The notes: generated by a model from the sequence alone, not told the origin. 23,136 nt of DNA from an uncultured Maritalea sp. (GCA_913055925.1 CAJXLH010000009.1:1-23136); one strand, 5' to 3'. Counted from the first letter of the stretch, positions 8,306-16,913 are shown. A program made the numbers and translations.

Positions 8306-9271
8306 CTATACCTTTAGCGTTGGGCCAGCAGGGTCTGCTGTGTTGCGCACACGGTAAAGGCTGGCTTCGCCGCTCATCGAAGGCTGTAAACGGCGCTCGA
8401 GCCCCGGCGGCACCGCGCAGGTGTCACCTGGAGCCAAAATGGCTTCACCGCCATCCCAGTTCAACTTCCAATGGCCGCGCATGATCATCAAAATCTCATG
8501 TTGATCCGTGGAATAATTCTCATCTGGCAAAGATTGGTGCGAGACAAAGTCGACGTCAAAACCCGGCCGATCCACAAGCAAGGCGTCATCGCCAATCACT
8601 TTTGCTGGACCATCTTTTGCGAGCGCCATCATGTCCCAATAACGAGCGACATAGTTTGGAAGCACGTCTTTAACCGGCACCTCTGGGAACGCTTTTAGTT
8701 CTTCATCCGTTAGGGTCGGCATTGGCGCGATGCCATCAGGTAAGGACTGGCCCTTTTTCGTGTCATAGAGCACGCCATTTTCACCCAAGACCAGACCATG
8801 ATCTTTCGCGTCTTCAATGACTTGTGGCGCCCAAATCACGCCGCCGCCAGCGTCATCACCGCCAAGAATGGCCATGATCATGCCGTAGTCGGTGCCAATA
8901 TTTTCAAATCCACGGAAAATACCAGTCGGAATATTGAAGATATCTCCCTCTTCCAACACCACTTCACCTGCATCGCCCCAACGTCCCCAGAAGAAGCGCC
9001 AGCGACCCTTAAGGACATAAAACACTTCCGCTGTGCGGTGGGAGTGCAACGAATTGCGGCACTTTGGTGGTTGGCCCGCCGCGCCGATATTAAAACCGGG
9101 CGTGTCTTTGATGTGGACATGCTGGTCGGGGCTTTCCGACACGCCGCCGCCAATGATCGTGAAGTTTTCCTTCTGGTCAGAACCCGGCGTGTGCGCGTCG
9201 ATAAAAGCCGTTTTGCACGGTTTTAGTTCGCCATATCTGACGATCCGTTTTTCCATTTCTTGCGGGGTCAT
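8306..9271 (-). CDS. Two-domain cupin (bicupin) protein
   Basis: 321 residues with two cupin barrels. The first has a good motif 1, HSHRTAEVFYVLKG, with His76, His78 and Glu82, and a motif 2 GDIFNIPTGIFRGFEN in which the usual metal-binding histidine is Arg120. The second barrel (about residues 225-310) keeps cupin spacing (HEILMIMRG..., then APGDTCAVPPG) but lacks the His-x-His pair. The protein may therefore bind metal, if at all, only in the first domain. Bicupins include gentisate-type dioxygenases, oxalate decarboxylases and sugar-acid isomerases; none can be chosen from sequence alone. The start overlaps the preceding SnoaL-like gene by four bases (ATGA). Confidence 0.85.
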   Translation of the reverse strand: MTPQEMEKRIVRYGELKPCKTAFIDAHTPGSDQKENFTIIGGGVSESPDQHVHIKDTPGFNIGAAGQPPKCRNSLHSHRTAEVFYVLKGRWRFFWGRWGDAGEVVLEEGDIFNIPTGIFRGFENIGTDYGMIMAILGGDDAGGGVIWAPQVIEDAKDHGLVLGENGVLYDTKKGQSLPDGIAPMPTLTDEELKAFPEVPVKDVLPNYVARYWDMMALAKDGPAKVIGDDALLVDRPGFDVDFVSHQSLPDENYSTDQHEILMIMRGHWKLNWDGGEAILAPGDTCAVPPGLERRLQPSMSGEASLYRVRNTADPAGPTLKV

Positions 9272-10242
9272 AACTCACCTGTTTGTAATAGGATTTGTTT
9301 CCAAATCGAAGTTTCATCAAAAAGAACGTGTTCGCGGCGCAAACCCCACGGGCCGAACTCAGCGTGTGCCGCGCCAAGAATATAGACTTCTTTGCCCGTT
9401 GGTGTGCCGAATGCGCCCCAGCCGTCGTGTTTGCCATGCAAAGAGAAGCGAATGGCGGCGCGCGGGGGCATCAATGGGTCATCGCGACCGATTTGGTGCT
9501 CGATCTTAAACTTGGCGTTCGGGAATGAAGCGCGTAGGCCCATCCAAAAACGGTCTGCCCCATCAAAGGAGACGGCCTGCTCGCCGCCCGGATAGGTCAT
9601 CTGGCAGGCGCGGTCATACTCTTTTGGAATAATCGCAAAATCCGCGTTCATGATTGACGAGATGATGTGCGCGTATTTTTCGCCCCACTCATTGTCATTT
9701 CCGGTGCCTTTGTACGGGCCCTCAAGATCAGTTTTAGGGGTCAATGGCTGCACACAATTTTCAGGACCGCCTTCTTTGGCGATCAGATCTCGCGCATAGT
9801 CTATTGGGTCGAGCCCAAGTTGGCGGACCACCGCGCCTTGGTCGCGGATCAGCCATTCATCGTTGATTTGATTGTTAATCGCATGGCAGTCCGCAATGAT
9901 ACGATAGCGCAGCTTTGTGCCGCTAGCTTTGCCATAAACCCCGTCGCCCGTATGGGTTGCGGTGGAATACAAGCGATGCGAAGAGAGCATTCCGGTTTCT
10001 GGCGTGCCGCTCCAAATCACGTCTTCTGCGAGCAATGTTCGGTCTGGAAATTCTGAGAGGGTGGCCATTGTCGCGCCGATGACGGACTTGTTGCCAACAA
10101 CAACTGACGCCGGCGAACGCACGACAATGTCATCAGAGTAATAATGATGCAGCGTGTCGATCTTGCGGTCTTCCCAAATCTCTTTGGTGATGCCGATAAT
10201 GTAGTCGGGAAAATCCTTCCACCTGGCGTCAAAGCCTTGCAT
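9268..10242 (-). CDS. SnoaL-like (NTF2-fold) two-domain protein
   Basis: A 324-residue soluble protein with two NTF2/SnoaL-like halves. The first half runs from IWEDRKIDTLHHYYSDDIVVRSP to NDEWLIRDQGAVVRQLGLDP, the arrangement of ester-cyclase-like SnoaL proteins. The second half (about residues 190-320) starts at YAHIISSIMNADFAIIPKEY and has GAFGTPTGKEVYILGAAHAEFGPWG. The fold supports isomerases, cyclases, dehydratases and hydrolases, so no reaction can be named. It starts one base after the LacI-regulator stop and overlaps the bicupin start. It is the most divergent of the four SnoaL-type proteins in this locus; the other three resemble one another more closely. Confidence 0.78.
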   Translation of the reverse strand: MQGFDARWKDFPDYIIGITKEIWEDRKIDTLHHYYSDDIVVRSPASVVVGNKSVIGATMATLSEFPDRTLLAEDVIWSGTPETGMLSSHRLYSTATHTGDGVYGKASGTKLRYRIIADCHAINNQINDEWLIRDQGAVVRQLGLDPIDYARDLIAKEGGPENCVQPLTPKTDLEGPYKGTGNDNEWGEKYAHIISSIMNADFAIIPKEYDRACQMTYPGGEQAVSFDGADRFWMGLRASFPNAKFKIEHQIGRDDPLMPPRAAIRFSLHGKHDGWGAFGTPTGKEVYILGAAHAEFGPWGLRREHVLFDETSIWKQILLQTGEL

Positions 10243-10243
10243 T

Positions 10244-11260
10244 TTAGTCGTCCTTGTTCAGTTTGGATGAGCCACGAACGACCAACGGTCCATCAATTGC
10301 GACCCGTTTTGGTTCTGTGGCACCATGTTTGAGGGTATTCATGAGAATGTTCACCGTCTCCGCCACCATGCGATTGGCCGGCTGCCGAACGGTTGTGAGG
10401 TCATAAGATGGCCAACTGGCCATCGGCACATCATCATAGCCAATAACCGCAACATCTTGAGGCACCCGCAGGCCCAATTCATGCCGAATGACGTCCATCA
10501 CGATAAAGGCCATGTGGTCATTGGCGACAAAAACAGCGGTTGGTCGGCCCGGGCGTGAAAACAATTCTAGAGTGGCTGCGCGGGCATCTTCTTGCAGATA
10601 ATTGCCGACGGCACGGGCATAACCGGTTTTTAGATGTGCATCGACACCAGATTTAAAGCCCATTTCCCGGTCACGCTGAGTGGACGCCCCTTCCCAGCCC
10701 GCTATATAGCCGAGCCGTGTGTGGCCCTGCTCTATGAGGTATTCTGCAACCTTTCGGCCACCTGCGAAGTTGTCGGAGGTGACAGCCGACAATCTGTCAT
10801 CATCTTGGCTACGGTTGAACAGTACCACGGGGATACCCGCCGCCTGACAGCGTTCGGCCAGTTCTGATGAGAGGGCAACGGAAGCAGCAACAATGCCAGC
10901 AACTTGATAGTCCAAGATCTCTTCAACAACTTCGTCGATGTTGTCTGAGTTGTTTGAGGCCATGAAAATCAGGACGTGGTAACCGCGCTGCTGAAGCGCT
11001 TTTGACAGCTTTTCAAGCGCATCTGGATAAAAGTGATTTTCTAGGTAGGCAACGACAAGACCAATGATCCGGCTCTTGCCTGTAATGAGCGAACGAGCAA
11101 GTACGTTAGGCCGATACCCAAGCTCGTCGGCTGCCTTTTTCACCTTTTCAATGGTTGTTTTGGAAGCTGATGCTCCGGGCGTGAAAACGCGTGATACCGC
11201 AGATTGGCTGACACCTGCCCGCTTCGCCACATCTTGTGAGGTTACTTTTTCGTTTGCCAT
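10244..11260 (-). CDS. LacI-family transcriptional regulator
   Basis: 338 residues from ATG 11260. The N-terminus is a LacI-type helix-turn-helix (TSQDVAKRAGVSQSAVSRVF) with hinge-helix region NVLARSLITGKS, followed by a periplasmic-binding-protein-like effector domain (IIGLVVAYLENHFYPDALEKL through VAVIGYDDVPMASW). A GTG at 11275 is in frame, but the ATG at 11260 is preferred: it overlaps the SDR stop by one base as TAATG and begins MANEKVTSQDVA, normal for the family. LacI-type proteins repress catabolic genes until an effector, often a sugar, binds. Two LacI-style palindromes lie in the divergent promoter region at 19323-19395. The gene is embedded in its probable target operon, so its own expression is likely autoregulated. 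Confidence 0.93.
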   Translation of the reverse strand: MANEKVTSQDVAKRAGVSQSAVSRVFTPGASASKTTIEKVKKAADELGYRPNVLARSLITGKSRIIGLVVAYLENHFYPDALEKLSKALQQRGYHVLIFMASNNSDNIDEVVEEILDYQVAGIVAASVALSSELAERCQAAGIPVVLFNRSQDDDRLSAVTSDNFAGGRKVAEYLIEQGHTRLGYIAGWEGASTQRDREMGFKSGVDAHLKTGYARAVGNYLQEDARAATLELFSRPGRPTAVFVANDHMAFIVMDVIRHELGLRVPQDVAVIGYDDVPMASWPSYDLTTVRQPANRMVAETVNILMNTLKHGATEPKRVAIDGPLVVRGSSKLNKDD

Positions 11261-12027
11261 TAGTCTGCCGTCCACCCGCCGTCGATTAGAATTGAAGTGC
11301 CGGTGATTAGCGCCGATGCATCGGACGCCAAGAACACCGCAGCGCCCATAATATCTTCGATTTCACCCAACCGATTGAGCTTGATCTTTTCTTCAATCCA
11401 TTTGCGCCGCGCCGGATCCTTTAGCGTCTGTTCTGCTAGTGGCGTGCGGATAAAGGTCGGGCAAATCGTGTTGACGCGAATGCCGTGCGCACCCCACTCA
11501 ATCGCCATCGACTTGGTGAAGCCTTCGACCGCATGTTTGGTGGCGCAATAAACGCCGCGGTCAATGCCACCCACATGTCCCATTTGGCTCGATATGTTAA
11601 TGAGCGAGCCGGATTTGTTTGCGTCGACCAATTTCTTGGCGACTTCGCGCGTAAGAAAATAGGCACCCTTCACATTGGCATCCATCACCGCGTCAAAATC
11701 ATCAGATTGGGTTTCCAACGCAGGTCCGTGTCGAGCAGTGCCAGCACTATTGATCAAGATATCGAAAGCATCTTCTGACGATAACGCCTTTTCAATGCCT
11801 TCAACATCGGCAACATCAAGTTGCAAAGTGTTCACGTCGAAGCCGTCTTCTGCGAAGAGCTTTTGCGTGTCCACTAAACCTTCCAAACGCCGCGCGGCAA
11901 TCGTTACTGACGCCCCTGCTTGTGCAAGCGCTGCCGCGCAACCAAGGCCAATGCCAGAGGTTGCGCCTGTAATGAGTGCGCGCTTGCCGTCTAATCGCAT
12001 TGACGGCGTTTTGGGTAGTTTAGTCAT
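11260..12027 (-). CDS. Short-chain dehydrogenase/reductase (SDR)
   Basis: A classical 255-residue SDR. The nucleotide-binding TGATSGIG is at residues 20-27, NSAG (a variant of NNAG) at 93-96, Asn118 in DANVKG, Ser146/147 in ISSQMG, and the active-site YxxxK as Tyr160 and Lys164 in YCATK. The terminus GTSILIDGGWTAD is typical. These enzymes oxidise or reduce a hydroxyl/keto pair with NAD(H) or NADP(H); AARR after strand 2 leaves cofactor choice open, leaning to NADP(H). It overlaps the upstream SnoaL-like gene by 8 bases and the LacI gene by one. It is probably the second oxidation step in the pathway, by context. Confidence 0.93.
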   Translation of the reverse strand: MTKLPKTPSMRLDGKRALITGATSGIGLGCAAALAQAGASVTIAARRLEGLVDTQKLFAEDGFDVNTLQLDVADVEGIEKALSSEDAFDILINSAGTARHGPALETQSDDFDAVMDANVKGAYFLTREVAKKLVDANKSGSLINISSQMGHVGGIDRGVYCATKHAVEGFTKSMAIEWGAHGIRVNTICPTFIRTPLAEQTLKDPARRKWIEEKIKLNRLGEIEDIMGAAVFLASDASALITGTSILIDGGWTAD

Positions 12028-13075
12028 TTAGTGCAATCCCGGTGCTGCTATCGAATCCCGTACGCGCTTTGTTAAATTCGCGCATACGTGCCAGCACATC
12101 TACACCGAGTTGGTTATAGGCGTCCAATATATCCACCATAACCCAGTTTTCACGGATCAACCCATCCTCAAGCCGCCAAAAATCGAGAGATTTCATTGTG
12201 ATGCGTTGGCCTGATGGTGCAATGCCCAGCCAACCATCATGGGTAATGGTTTGAATCATGTTTGGCCAACCGGTCACAGCGGCATATTCGCCATCGCCGA
12301 AGAAATGATATGTGATGTCATCAACATACTTCCCGCGATCTGGCATGCCGTTCAAAAACGGTATTTGGTGCCAGTTTCTAAAGCCAGCAATACCTCTGCC
12401 GGTGCCAATGCCAGCTGGACCGTACCAATTCATTCGAGGATGCCAAAATCGCTCCATCTCCATGACTTCTGGACCACCCTGACTAGGGTGCTTTTTCAAA
12501 TGATTGAGCATTGAGATAATGTGCTCGCACGATGCGTCCGATTTGGCTTCGTCTCTAGGTCCGGGAACAATGCCATCTTGTGTGGCAGGTCCTGGGATGC
12601 AAAATTCCAGCCCTAACGATGGCACCATAGGCCAGGCGCATGCCTGGATCATAACCTCGGGGATATCCCAAAGCGATTGTATTTCCACGACTTTTCCGTC
12701 CTTAAAACGGTAAAACTCGTGGAAACGCATATGCGCTAGGTGGCCGGTTGCGGGAATGTCGAGCCAAGGCTTTTGAAACGTGCCCACATAGTGGCCGCCG
12801 CACCCGACCCAATCTCCACCGTGCTCATCTGGACCGCCCATAACGATCCAATCGCGACGTTCGATATCTGGCATCGCACTGAGCAGCGGCGCGTAGCAAT
12901 TGTCGTAAAACTCGTCAGGGCCTGAGAAATCGCCAAGTGGCCATGGCATATGCACAACAGCGTCCGGCGCGAGCAAATCTCTTAGCGCGGCGCGAACAGA
13001 AGCTTCGTCAAAATTGTACATGCTCTGACGCAAGGAAGTCAGGGCAGCCTTATTGTCTGTGTGGACGTCGGTCAT
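12020..13075 (-). CDS. SnoaL-like (NTF2-fold) two-domain protein
   Basis: 351 residues in two NTF2-like halves joined by a linker with IPGPATQDGIVPGP. The first half contains MPWPLGDFSGPDEFY and MRFHEFYRFKDGKVVEI. The second contains WYGPAGIGTGRGI, VTGWPN, APSGQRITMKSLDFWRL and ENWVMVDILDAYNQLGVD. The linker (PGPAT-DG), WYGPAGIG, GWPN and the LGVDVLAR end all recur in the divergent gene at 19446-20444, so the two are paralogs. The last part also matches the one-domain protein at 14398-14928. The catalytic function is unknown; the fold commonly houses isomerases, cyclases and dehydratases. The start overlaps the HisD-like stop by four bases. Confidence 0.8.
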   Translation of the reverse strand: MTDVHTDNKAALTSLRQSMYNFDEASVRAALRDLLAPDAVVHMPWPLGDFSGPDEFYDNCYAPLLSAMPDIERRDWIVMGGPDEHGGDWVGCGGHYVGTFQKPWLDIPATGHLAHMRFHEFYRFKDGKVVEIQSLWDIPEVMIQACAWPMVPSLGLEFCIPGPATQDGIVPGPRDEAKSDASCEHIISMLNHLKKHPSQGGPEVMEMERFWHPRMNWYGPAGIGTGRGIAGFRNWHQIPFLNGMPDRGKYVDDITYHFFGDGEYAAVTGWPNMIQTITHDGWLGIAPSGQRITMKSLDFWRLEDGLIRENWVMVDILDAYNQLGVDVLARMREFNKARTGFDSSTGIALND

Positions 13076-14382
13076 TGTGCAGCCTCGCCATAAGGTACGT
13101 TTTGACCACCAAAACGACGCACGCGTAAGTTAGCTTGTTCAGCGTGACCTACAAAGCCTTCCAACATGCACAAACGAGAGCAATAAGCGCCAATTTCCGC
13201 TGCTGCTTCGTCTGTTGTAACTTTTTGATAGGAATGGGTTTTCAAATATTTGCCAACCCACAATCCGCCTGTGTAACGGCCCGCCTTTTTCGTCGGCAAG
13301 GTGTGGTTGGTGCCGATCACCTTATCGCCGTTCGCCACGTTGGTACGTGGTCCAAGGAACAGTGCGCCGTAGCAGGTCATGTTTTCCAAGAACCAATCGT
13401 CGCGATCTGTCATCACTTGCACATGCTCTGACGCATAATCGTCGGCAACGGCAAGCATTTCATCGTAGGTGTCGCATACAATGATTTCGCCATATTCGTC
13501 CCACGACACTTTGGCCGTGTCGGCGGTCGGCAAAATCTTCAAGATGCGATCAATCTCATCTAACGTTTCTTCAGCGAGTTTTTGCGAAGTGGTCAACAAA
13601 ACAGCGGGTGAGTTATAGCCGTGCTCCGCCTGCCCGAGCAGATCAGTTGCGCACATTTCGGCATCCACCGTTTCATCAGCAATCACCATTGTTTCAGTCG
13701 GTCCAGCAAACAAGTCGATTCCGACACGGCCAAACAATTGTCGCTTGGCTTCCGCCACAAATGCATTGCCCGGTCCAACAATCATGTGCACGGAATCAAT
13801 GGTTTCTGTGCCAATTGCCATCGCGCCGACGGCCTGAATGCCGCCCAGCACGTAAATCTCGTGCGCGCCGCCAAGATGCATCGCCGCAATTACGGCCGGA
13901 TTTGGCTCGCCATTAAATGGTGGTGTCATCGCGATAATGCGCGGCACACCGGCAACTGACGCCGTGGCCACAGACATATGGGCAGATGCAACCATTGGGA
14001 ACTTGCCGCCCGGCACGTAACAACCCACAGATTGCACGGGGATATTTTTGTGGCCCAGAATGACGCCCGGTAATGTTTCAACTTCAATATCCAACATTGA
14101 ATCTCGCTGCGCCTGTGCAAATTTGCGGACCTGCTCTTGTGCAAACTTAATGTCGCGCATGTCGCTGTCGCTCACCTTGGCCATGAGCGCATCAATTTCG
14201 GCAGCGCTGAGGCGGTAGTTCTCTGGCGAATAATTGTCGAACTTTTCTGACAGTTCGCGAACCGCGGCATCTCCCCGTGCCTCAATGTCAGCCAAGGTTT
14301 GTTCAACGACTTGGCGGACTTTTGCATCGTCTGCGCCTCGGTCTTGTTCCGATTTGCCCGACTTAAGATATTTAATTGTCAT
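13072..14382 (-). CDS. Histidinol-dehydrogenase-family catabolic dehydrogenase
   Basis: A 436-residue member of the HisD family with all key residues: zinc ligands Gln251 and His254 in LLGQAEHGY, Asp353 in NGDKVIGTNHTLPT and His413 in EGFVGHAEQA, and the catalytic Glu319-His320 pair in YASEHVQVMTD. HisD enzymes oxidise a primary alcohol to a carboxylate in two NAD-dependent steps. It sits in a transporter/catabolic operon with no other histidine gene. It resembles the HisD paralogs that act on other alcohols, such as sulfopropanediol dehydrogenase (HpsN), more than biosynthetic HisD, so the substrate here is more likely the alcohol end of the imported compound. Naming it hisD would mislead. 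It is 15 bases after the one-domain SnoaL-like gene. Confidence 0.88.
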   Translation of the reverse strand: MTIKYLKSGKSEQDRGADDAKVRQVVEQTLADIEARGDAAVRELSEKFDNYSPENYRLSAAEIDALMAKVSDSDMRDIKFAQEQVRKFAQAQRDSMLDIEVETLPGVILGHKNIPVQSVGCYVPGGKFPMVASAHMSVATASVAGVPRIIAMTPPFNGEPNPAVIAAMHLGGAHEIYVLGGIQAVGAMAIGTETIDSVHMIVGPGNAFVAEAKRQLFGRVGIDLFAGPTETMVIADETVDAEMCATDLLGQAEHGYNSPAVLLTTSQKLAEETLDEIDRILKILPTADTAKVSWDEYGEIIVCDTYDEMLAVADDYASEHVQVMTDRDDWFLENMTCYGALFLGPRTNVANGDKVIGTNHTLPTKKAGRYTGGLWVGKYLKTHSYQKVTTDEAAAEIGAYCSRLCMLEGFVGHAEQANLRVRRFGGQNVPYGEAAQ

Positions 14383-14397
14383 TTTTTGATCCGCTTT

Positions 14398-14928
14398 TTA
14401 TTGTTGTGGCGTGGGCGGCGTGCGCCGCCCCTCGTCAAATGCTTCCCAGCCTTCACCGTTGAAACAATCAACGCCCAGCTGAGCGAGTACGGCCGGAAAA
14501 TCGACCATCACCCAATTGTCGACGATCTTGCCGTCGACCACTTTCCAAAAATCCATGTAACGGATTTCAACCCGCTTGCCGGTTGGGGCGACACCTAAGA
14601 ATTCGCCTGAATGCACAGCCTCTTGTCGACCAAAGGCAGCGGCCCATTCGCCCATATAAAGACGCGCTTCATCGACACAGACCTTGTCTGAAAAAGCTGC
14701 CTGAAACGGCTTTTGCCAATTGTCTTGGAACTCTTTAAGGCCGTTTTTTGTCCCGCAACCTTGGTTGCCCATCCACTTAAAGCCATCAGCAAAGAACTCG
14801 CCAATATCTTGGATACGGTGGTCGTTAAGGCCATCAACCATGGCCTCAATAACAGCTTTGGTTTCTTCGGTTTTGCCAAGGTCTGTGTCTTTCGACAATG
14901 CAGCCTGTTCTGGTCTCGCGCCGCTCAT
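14398..14928 (-). CDS. SnoaL-like (NTF2-fold) single-domain protein
   Basis: 176 residues, one NTF2-like domain: AMVDGLNDHRIQDIGEFFAD (N-terminal helix and cone entrance), GEFLGVAPTGKRVEI, MDFWKVVDGKIVDNW and VMVDFPAVLAQLGVD, with a charged tail. The APTGKRVEIRYMDFWKV and DNWVMVDFPAVLAQLGVD stretches align without gaps to the end of the 351-residue SnoaL-like protein two genes downstream, so it is a single-domain relative. The function is unknown. Its start overlaps the permease stop by four bases (ATGA) and it leads the enzyme-coding half of the operon. Confidence 0.8.
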   Translation of the reverse strand: MSGARPEQAALSKDTDLGKTEETKAVIEAMVDGLNDHRIQDIGEFFADGFKWMGNQGCGTKNGLKEFQDNWQKPFQAAFSDKVCVDEARLYMGEWAAAFGRQEAVHSGEFLGVAPTGKRVEIRYMDFWKVVDGKIVDNWVMVDFPAVLAQLGVDCFNGEGWEAFDEGRRTPPTPQQ

Positions 14929-15806
14929 CCCTTCACCGCTCCAGCTGTGAGGCCGCTCACGATTTGACGTTGGAAGAACATCACAAGGAATAGAAGCGGC
15001 ACTGTGGCTGATACCACTGCAGCAACGGCGAACATGACGTTGCCTTGGACCTGTGTTGATCCCAAGAAGCTTGCGATCTTAGGAATGATGGTTTCGTTTT
15101 CTTGGCTCAAAAGCATACGTGTGACGGTGAAATCGTTGTAAGCCAGCAAGAAACTGAACAAGCCCGTGGTGATCACGCCAGGCCACATCACAGGGATAAT
15201 GACATAGCGGAACGCTTGAAAACGGGTGCAGCCATCAACCATCGCACTTTCGTCCATATCTTTAGGGATGTTTAGGAAGAACGAGTGCAGCATCCAAAGG
15301 GTGAATGGTTGGTTGATAGCCACGAGCACGATAATCGTCGTGGGTAAGATGCCCCATATGTTCCATTCAAAGAACGGCAGCAAATAGCCTGAAACCAGCG
15401 TAATGTGTGGCATGGCGCGGAACACAAGTGCCGCCATGAGGATCCAAAACGCGTATTTGTAACCGGATCTCGCCAATGCGTAGCCGCCTAGGGTACCGAA
15501 TGTCAGCGAAATAGTGACGGTGAAAAACACAACGATGCAGGTGTTGATCACAGAGCGCCAAAACTCTTCTTGGATCCAAGCACCTTCATAACCATTCGCT
15601 GTGAAGGCTGAGCCCGTTTCCGCGATGGTTAGCGCGCCAGTAATTGCGTTAGTCCAGTCCGCTTTGGAGAAGAAATCGCCTTGAACTTTAAAGGACCCCC
15701 AAGCCGTCCAAAGGAAGGGAAATGCTGCGATCACGAGCCACAGGATGACAAAGCCAACCGAAATGACCTTAAACGGGGTAATGCGTTTTTCTGCTTTGAT
15801 TGCCAT
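14925..15806 (-). CDS. Carbohydrate ABC transporter permease (MalG type)
   Basis: A 293-residue inner-membrane permease of the CUT1 sugar-transporter type. It has an N-terminal membrane segment (VISVGFVILWLVIAAFPFLW), about five more hydrophobic segments and the cytoplasmic EAA-like loop IPKDMDESAMVDGCTRFQAF through YVIIPVMWPG, which docks onto the ATPase. In this loop the canonical E-A-A is E-S-A. It starts nine bases after the first permease and overlaps the SnoaL-like gene. With its partner it should form the substrate channel. Confidence 0.92.
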   Translation of the reverse strand: MAIKAEKRITPFKVISVGFVILWLVIAAFPFLWTAWGSFKVQGDFFSKADWTNAITGALTIAETGSAFTANGYEGAWIQEEFWRSVINTCIVVFFTVTISLTFGTLGGYALARSGYKYAFWILMAALVFRAMPHITLVSGYLLPFFEWNIWGILPTTIIVLVAINQPFTLWMLHSFFLNIPKDMDESAMVDGCTRFQAFRYVIIPVMWPGVITTGLFSFLLAYNDFTVTRMLLSQENETIIPKIASFLGSTQVQGNVMFAVAAVVSATVPLLFLVMFFQRQIVSGLTAGAVKG

Positions 15807-15815
15807 GATAGCCCC

Positions 15816-16847
15816 CTAGTGTGCTTTACGGTTGAAGTCGCGCCATGTGCGGATGAGCACCGGCATTAGGAGTATGGCCACTCCGATAATTGTGAGAACT
15901 GATGTCGCACCGGCAGAGCCGTAAAGTGGATTTCCAGCAGCGATCAGATCGTTAAAGATAATCCAGCTCAATGAAGTCGCATGCGCTTCAGCTTGGAAGC
16001 TGATGATCGGCTCAAAGACCCGGAAATTGTCCATTAGTTGGATCAGTGAAATGAACACGACGAGCGGCATGAGGTGTGGCACCACCACATGAACCATCCG
16101 CTGCCATTTCGATGCGCCGTCGATCTGCGCCGCTTCGATTGTGTCCTTCGGAACGGTTTGCAGCCCTGCATAAAACACGATGAAACTGAAGGGCAATGAA
16201 GACCAAATGCCATAGACAATGAGCATCGCCCACACCAGCGGCGTGCTGGCCTTCATCGAAAGTGATGGGTCGTTGAAAATGTTTTGCAACGTCGCGCCGA
16301 TCACCCCGTCAACGTCCACCATCCAAAAGATGGTTAGCGCGCCGACAAGCGGGGTTACGATCATCGGCAGAAGCGAAACGAAAATCGTTGGGCCTTTGAA
16401 TATTTTGGGTAAGTTGTTGACGCCAACAGCAATTGCCAACCCAAGAACCAAAACGAATGGTGTAACCACAAATGTGTAGGTCAGCGTGAATGCAAGCGCC
16501 CAATAAAACGGGAGGTCAAGCAGTTCGCCAAAGAACTCACCGACATTTGACGAATTGTTCCAGATTTCACCGATTTCGCCAAAAGCCAAATGCGAACGGT
16601 TGGTGTAGGTGCCAAGGCCATTGAAGCGCCCGAGAGGTTGCTCTTTGGAAAGAGCTGCAGAGGCCTCAGTGTCAACTGTTGTGGTCTCTTCACACCCAAA
16701 AGGCGTGCAACTCTCAGTGACAATAAGAACTTGTTCGTGTTCGATAAATAGTGACTGGATTGCCACCGAAACGATCGGCAACGCAATGAACAGCAGCATT
16801 GCGGATAAGGTCGGCAATATGAACCAAAAGAATGATCTATGCGTCAT
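15816..16847 (-). CDS. Carbohydrate ABC transporter permease (MalF type)
   Basis: A 343-residue permease, partner of the MalG-type protein. Membrane segment 1 is FFWFILPTLSAMLLFIALPI; the EAA loop VPKDTIEAAQIDGASKWQRM is canonical. Between segments 1 and 2 it has an extended periplasmic stretch (about residues 35-115), including CTPFGC, a close cysteine pair that could form a disulfide. It follows the binding-protein gene after a 66-base gap that holds a hairpin and T-run on this strand, which may lower permease expression relative to the binding protein. Confidence 0.92.
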   Translation of the reverse strand: MTHRSFFWFILPTLSAMLLFIALPIVSVAIQSLFIEHEQVLIVTESCTPFGCEETTTVDTEASAALSKEQPLGRFNGLGTYTNRSHLAFGEIGEIWNNSSNVGEFFGELLDLPFYWALAFTLTYTFVVTPFVLVLGLAIAVGVNNLPKIFKGPTIFVSLLPMIVTPLVGALTIFWMVDVDGVIGATLQNIFNDPSLSMKASTPLVWAMLIVYGIWSSLPFSFIVFYAGLQTVPKDTIEAAQIDGASKWQRMVHVVVPHLMPLVVFISLIQLMDNFRVFEPIISFQAEAHATSLSWIIFNDLIAAGNPLYGSAGATSVLTIIGVAILLMPVLIRTWRDFNRKAH

Positions 16848-16871
16848 GGTAGCCCTCCAGAAAAATTGGAT

Positions 16872-16900
16872 GAAAAAATGGAGCCCGCGAGGCGGGCCCC
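16872..16900 (-). terminator. Intercistronic hairpin with T-run (attenuator-like)
   Basis: Read on the minus strand, GGGGCCCGC-CTC-GCGGGCTCC forms a GC-rich stem (one mismatch, 3-base loop) followed by ATTTTTTC. That is the form of an intrinsic terminator. It lies between the binding-protein stop and the permease start inside an otherwise continuous operon, so it probably acts as a partial terminator or mRNA stabiliser giving more binding protein than permease, as is common in ABC operons. Confidence 0.75.
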
Positions 16901-16913
16901 AACAGTTTGTGGT

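Noticed and set aside
7939..8484. Long antisense open frames over the hydrolase, bicupin and HisD-like genes (also 8798-9226 and 13621-13959)
   Set aside because: They mirror well-supported genes on the other strand and encode low-complexity, domainless products.
11261..11275. GTG start for the LacI regulator, 15 bases upstream
   Set aside because: The ATG at 11260 gives the normal family N-terminus and a TAATG coupling with the SDR stop.
13072..14382. Annotation as biosynthetic histidinol dehydrogenase
   Set aside because: The operon context is transport and catabolism with no other his gene; the family has non-histidine paralogs.
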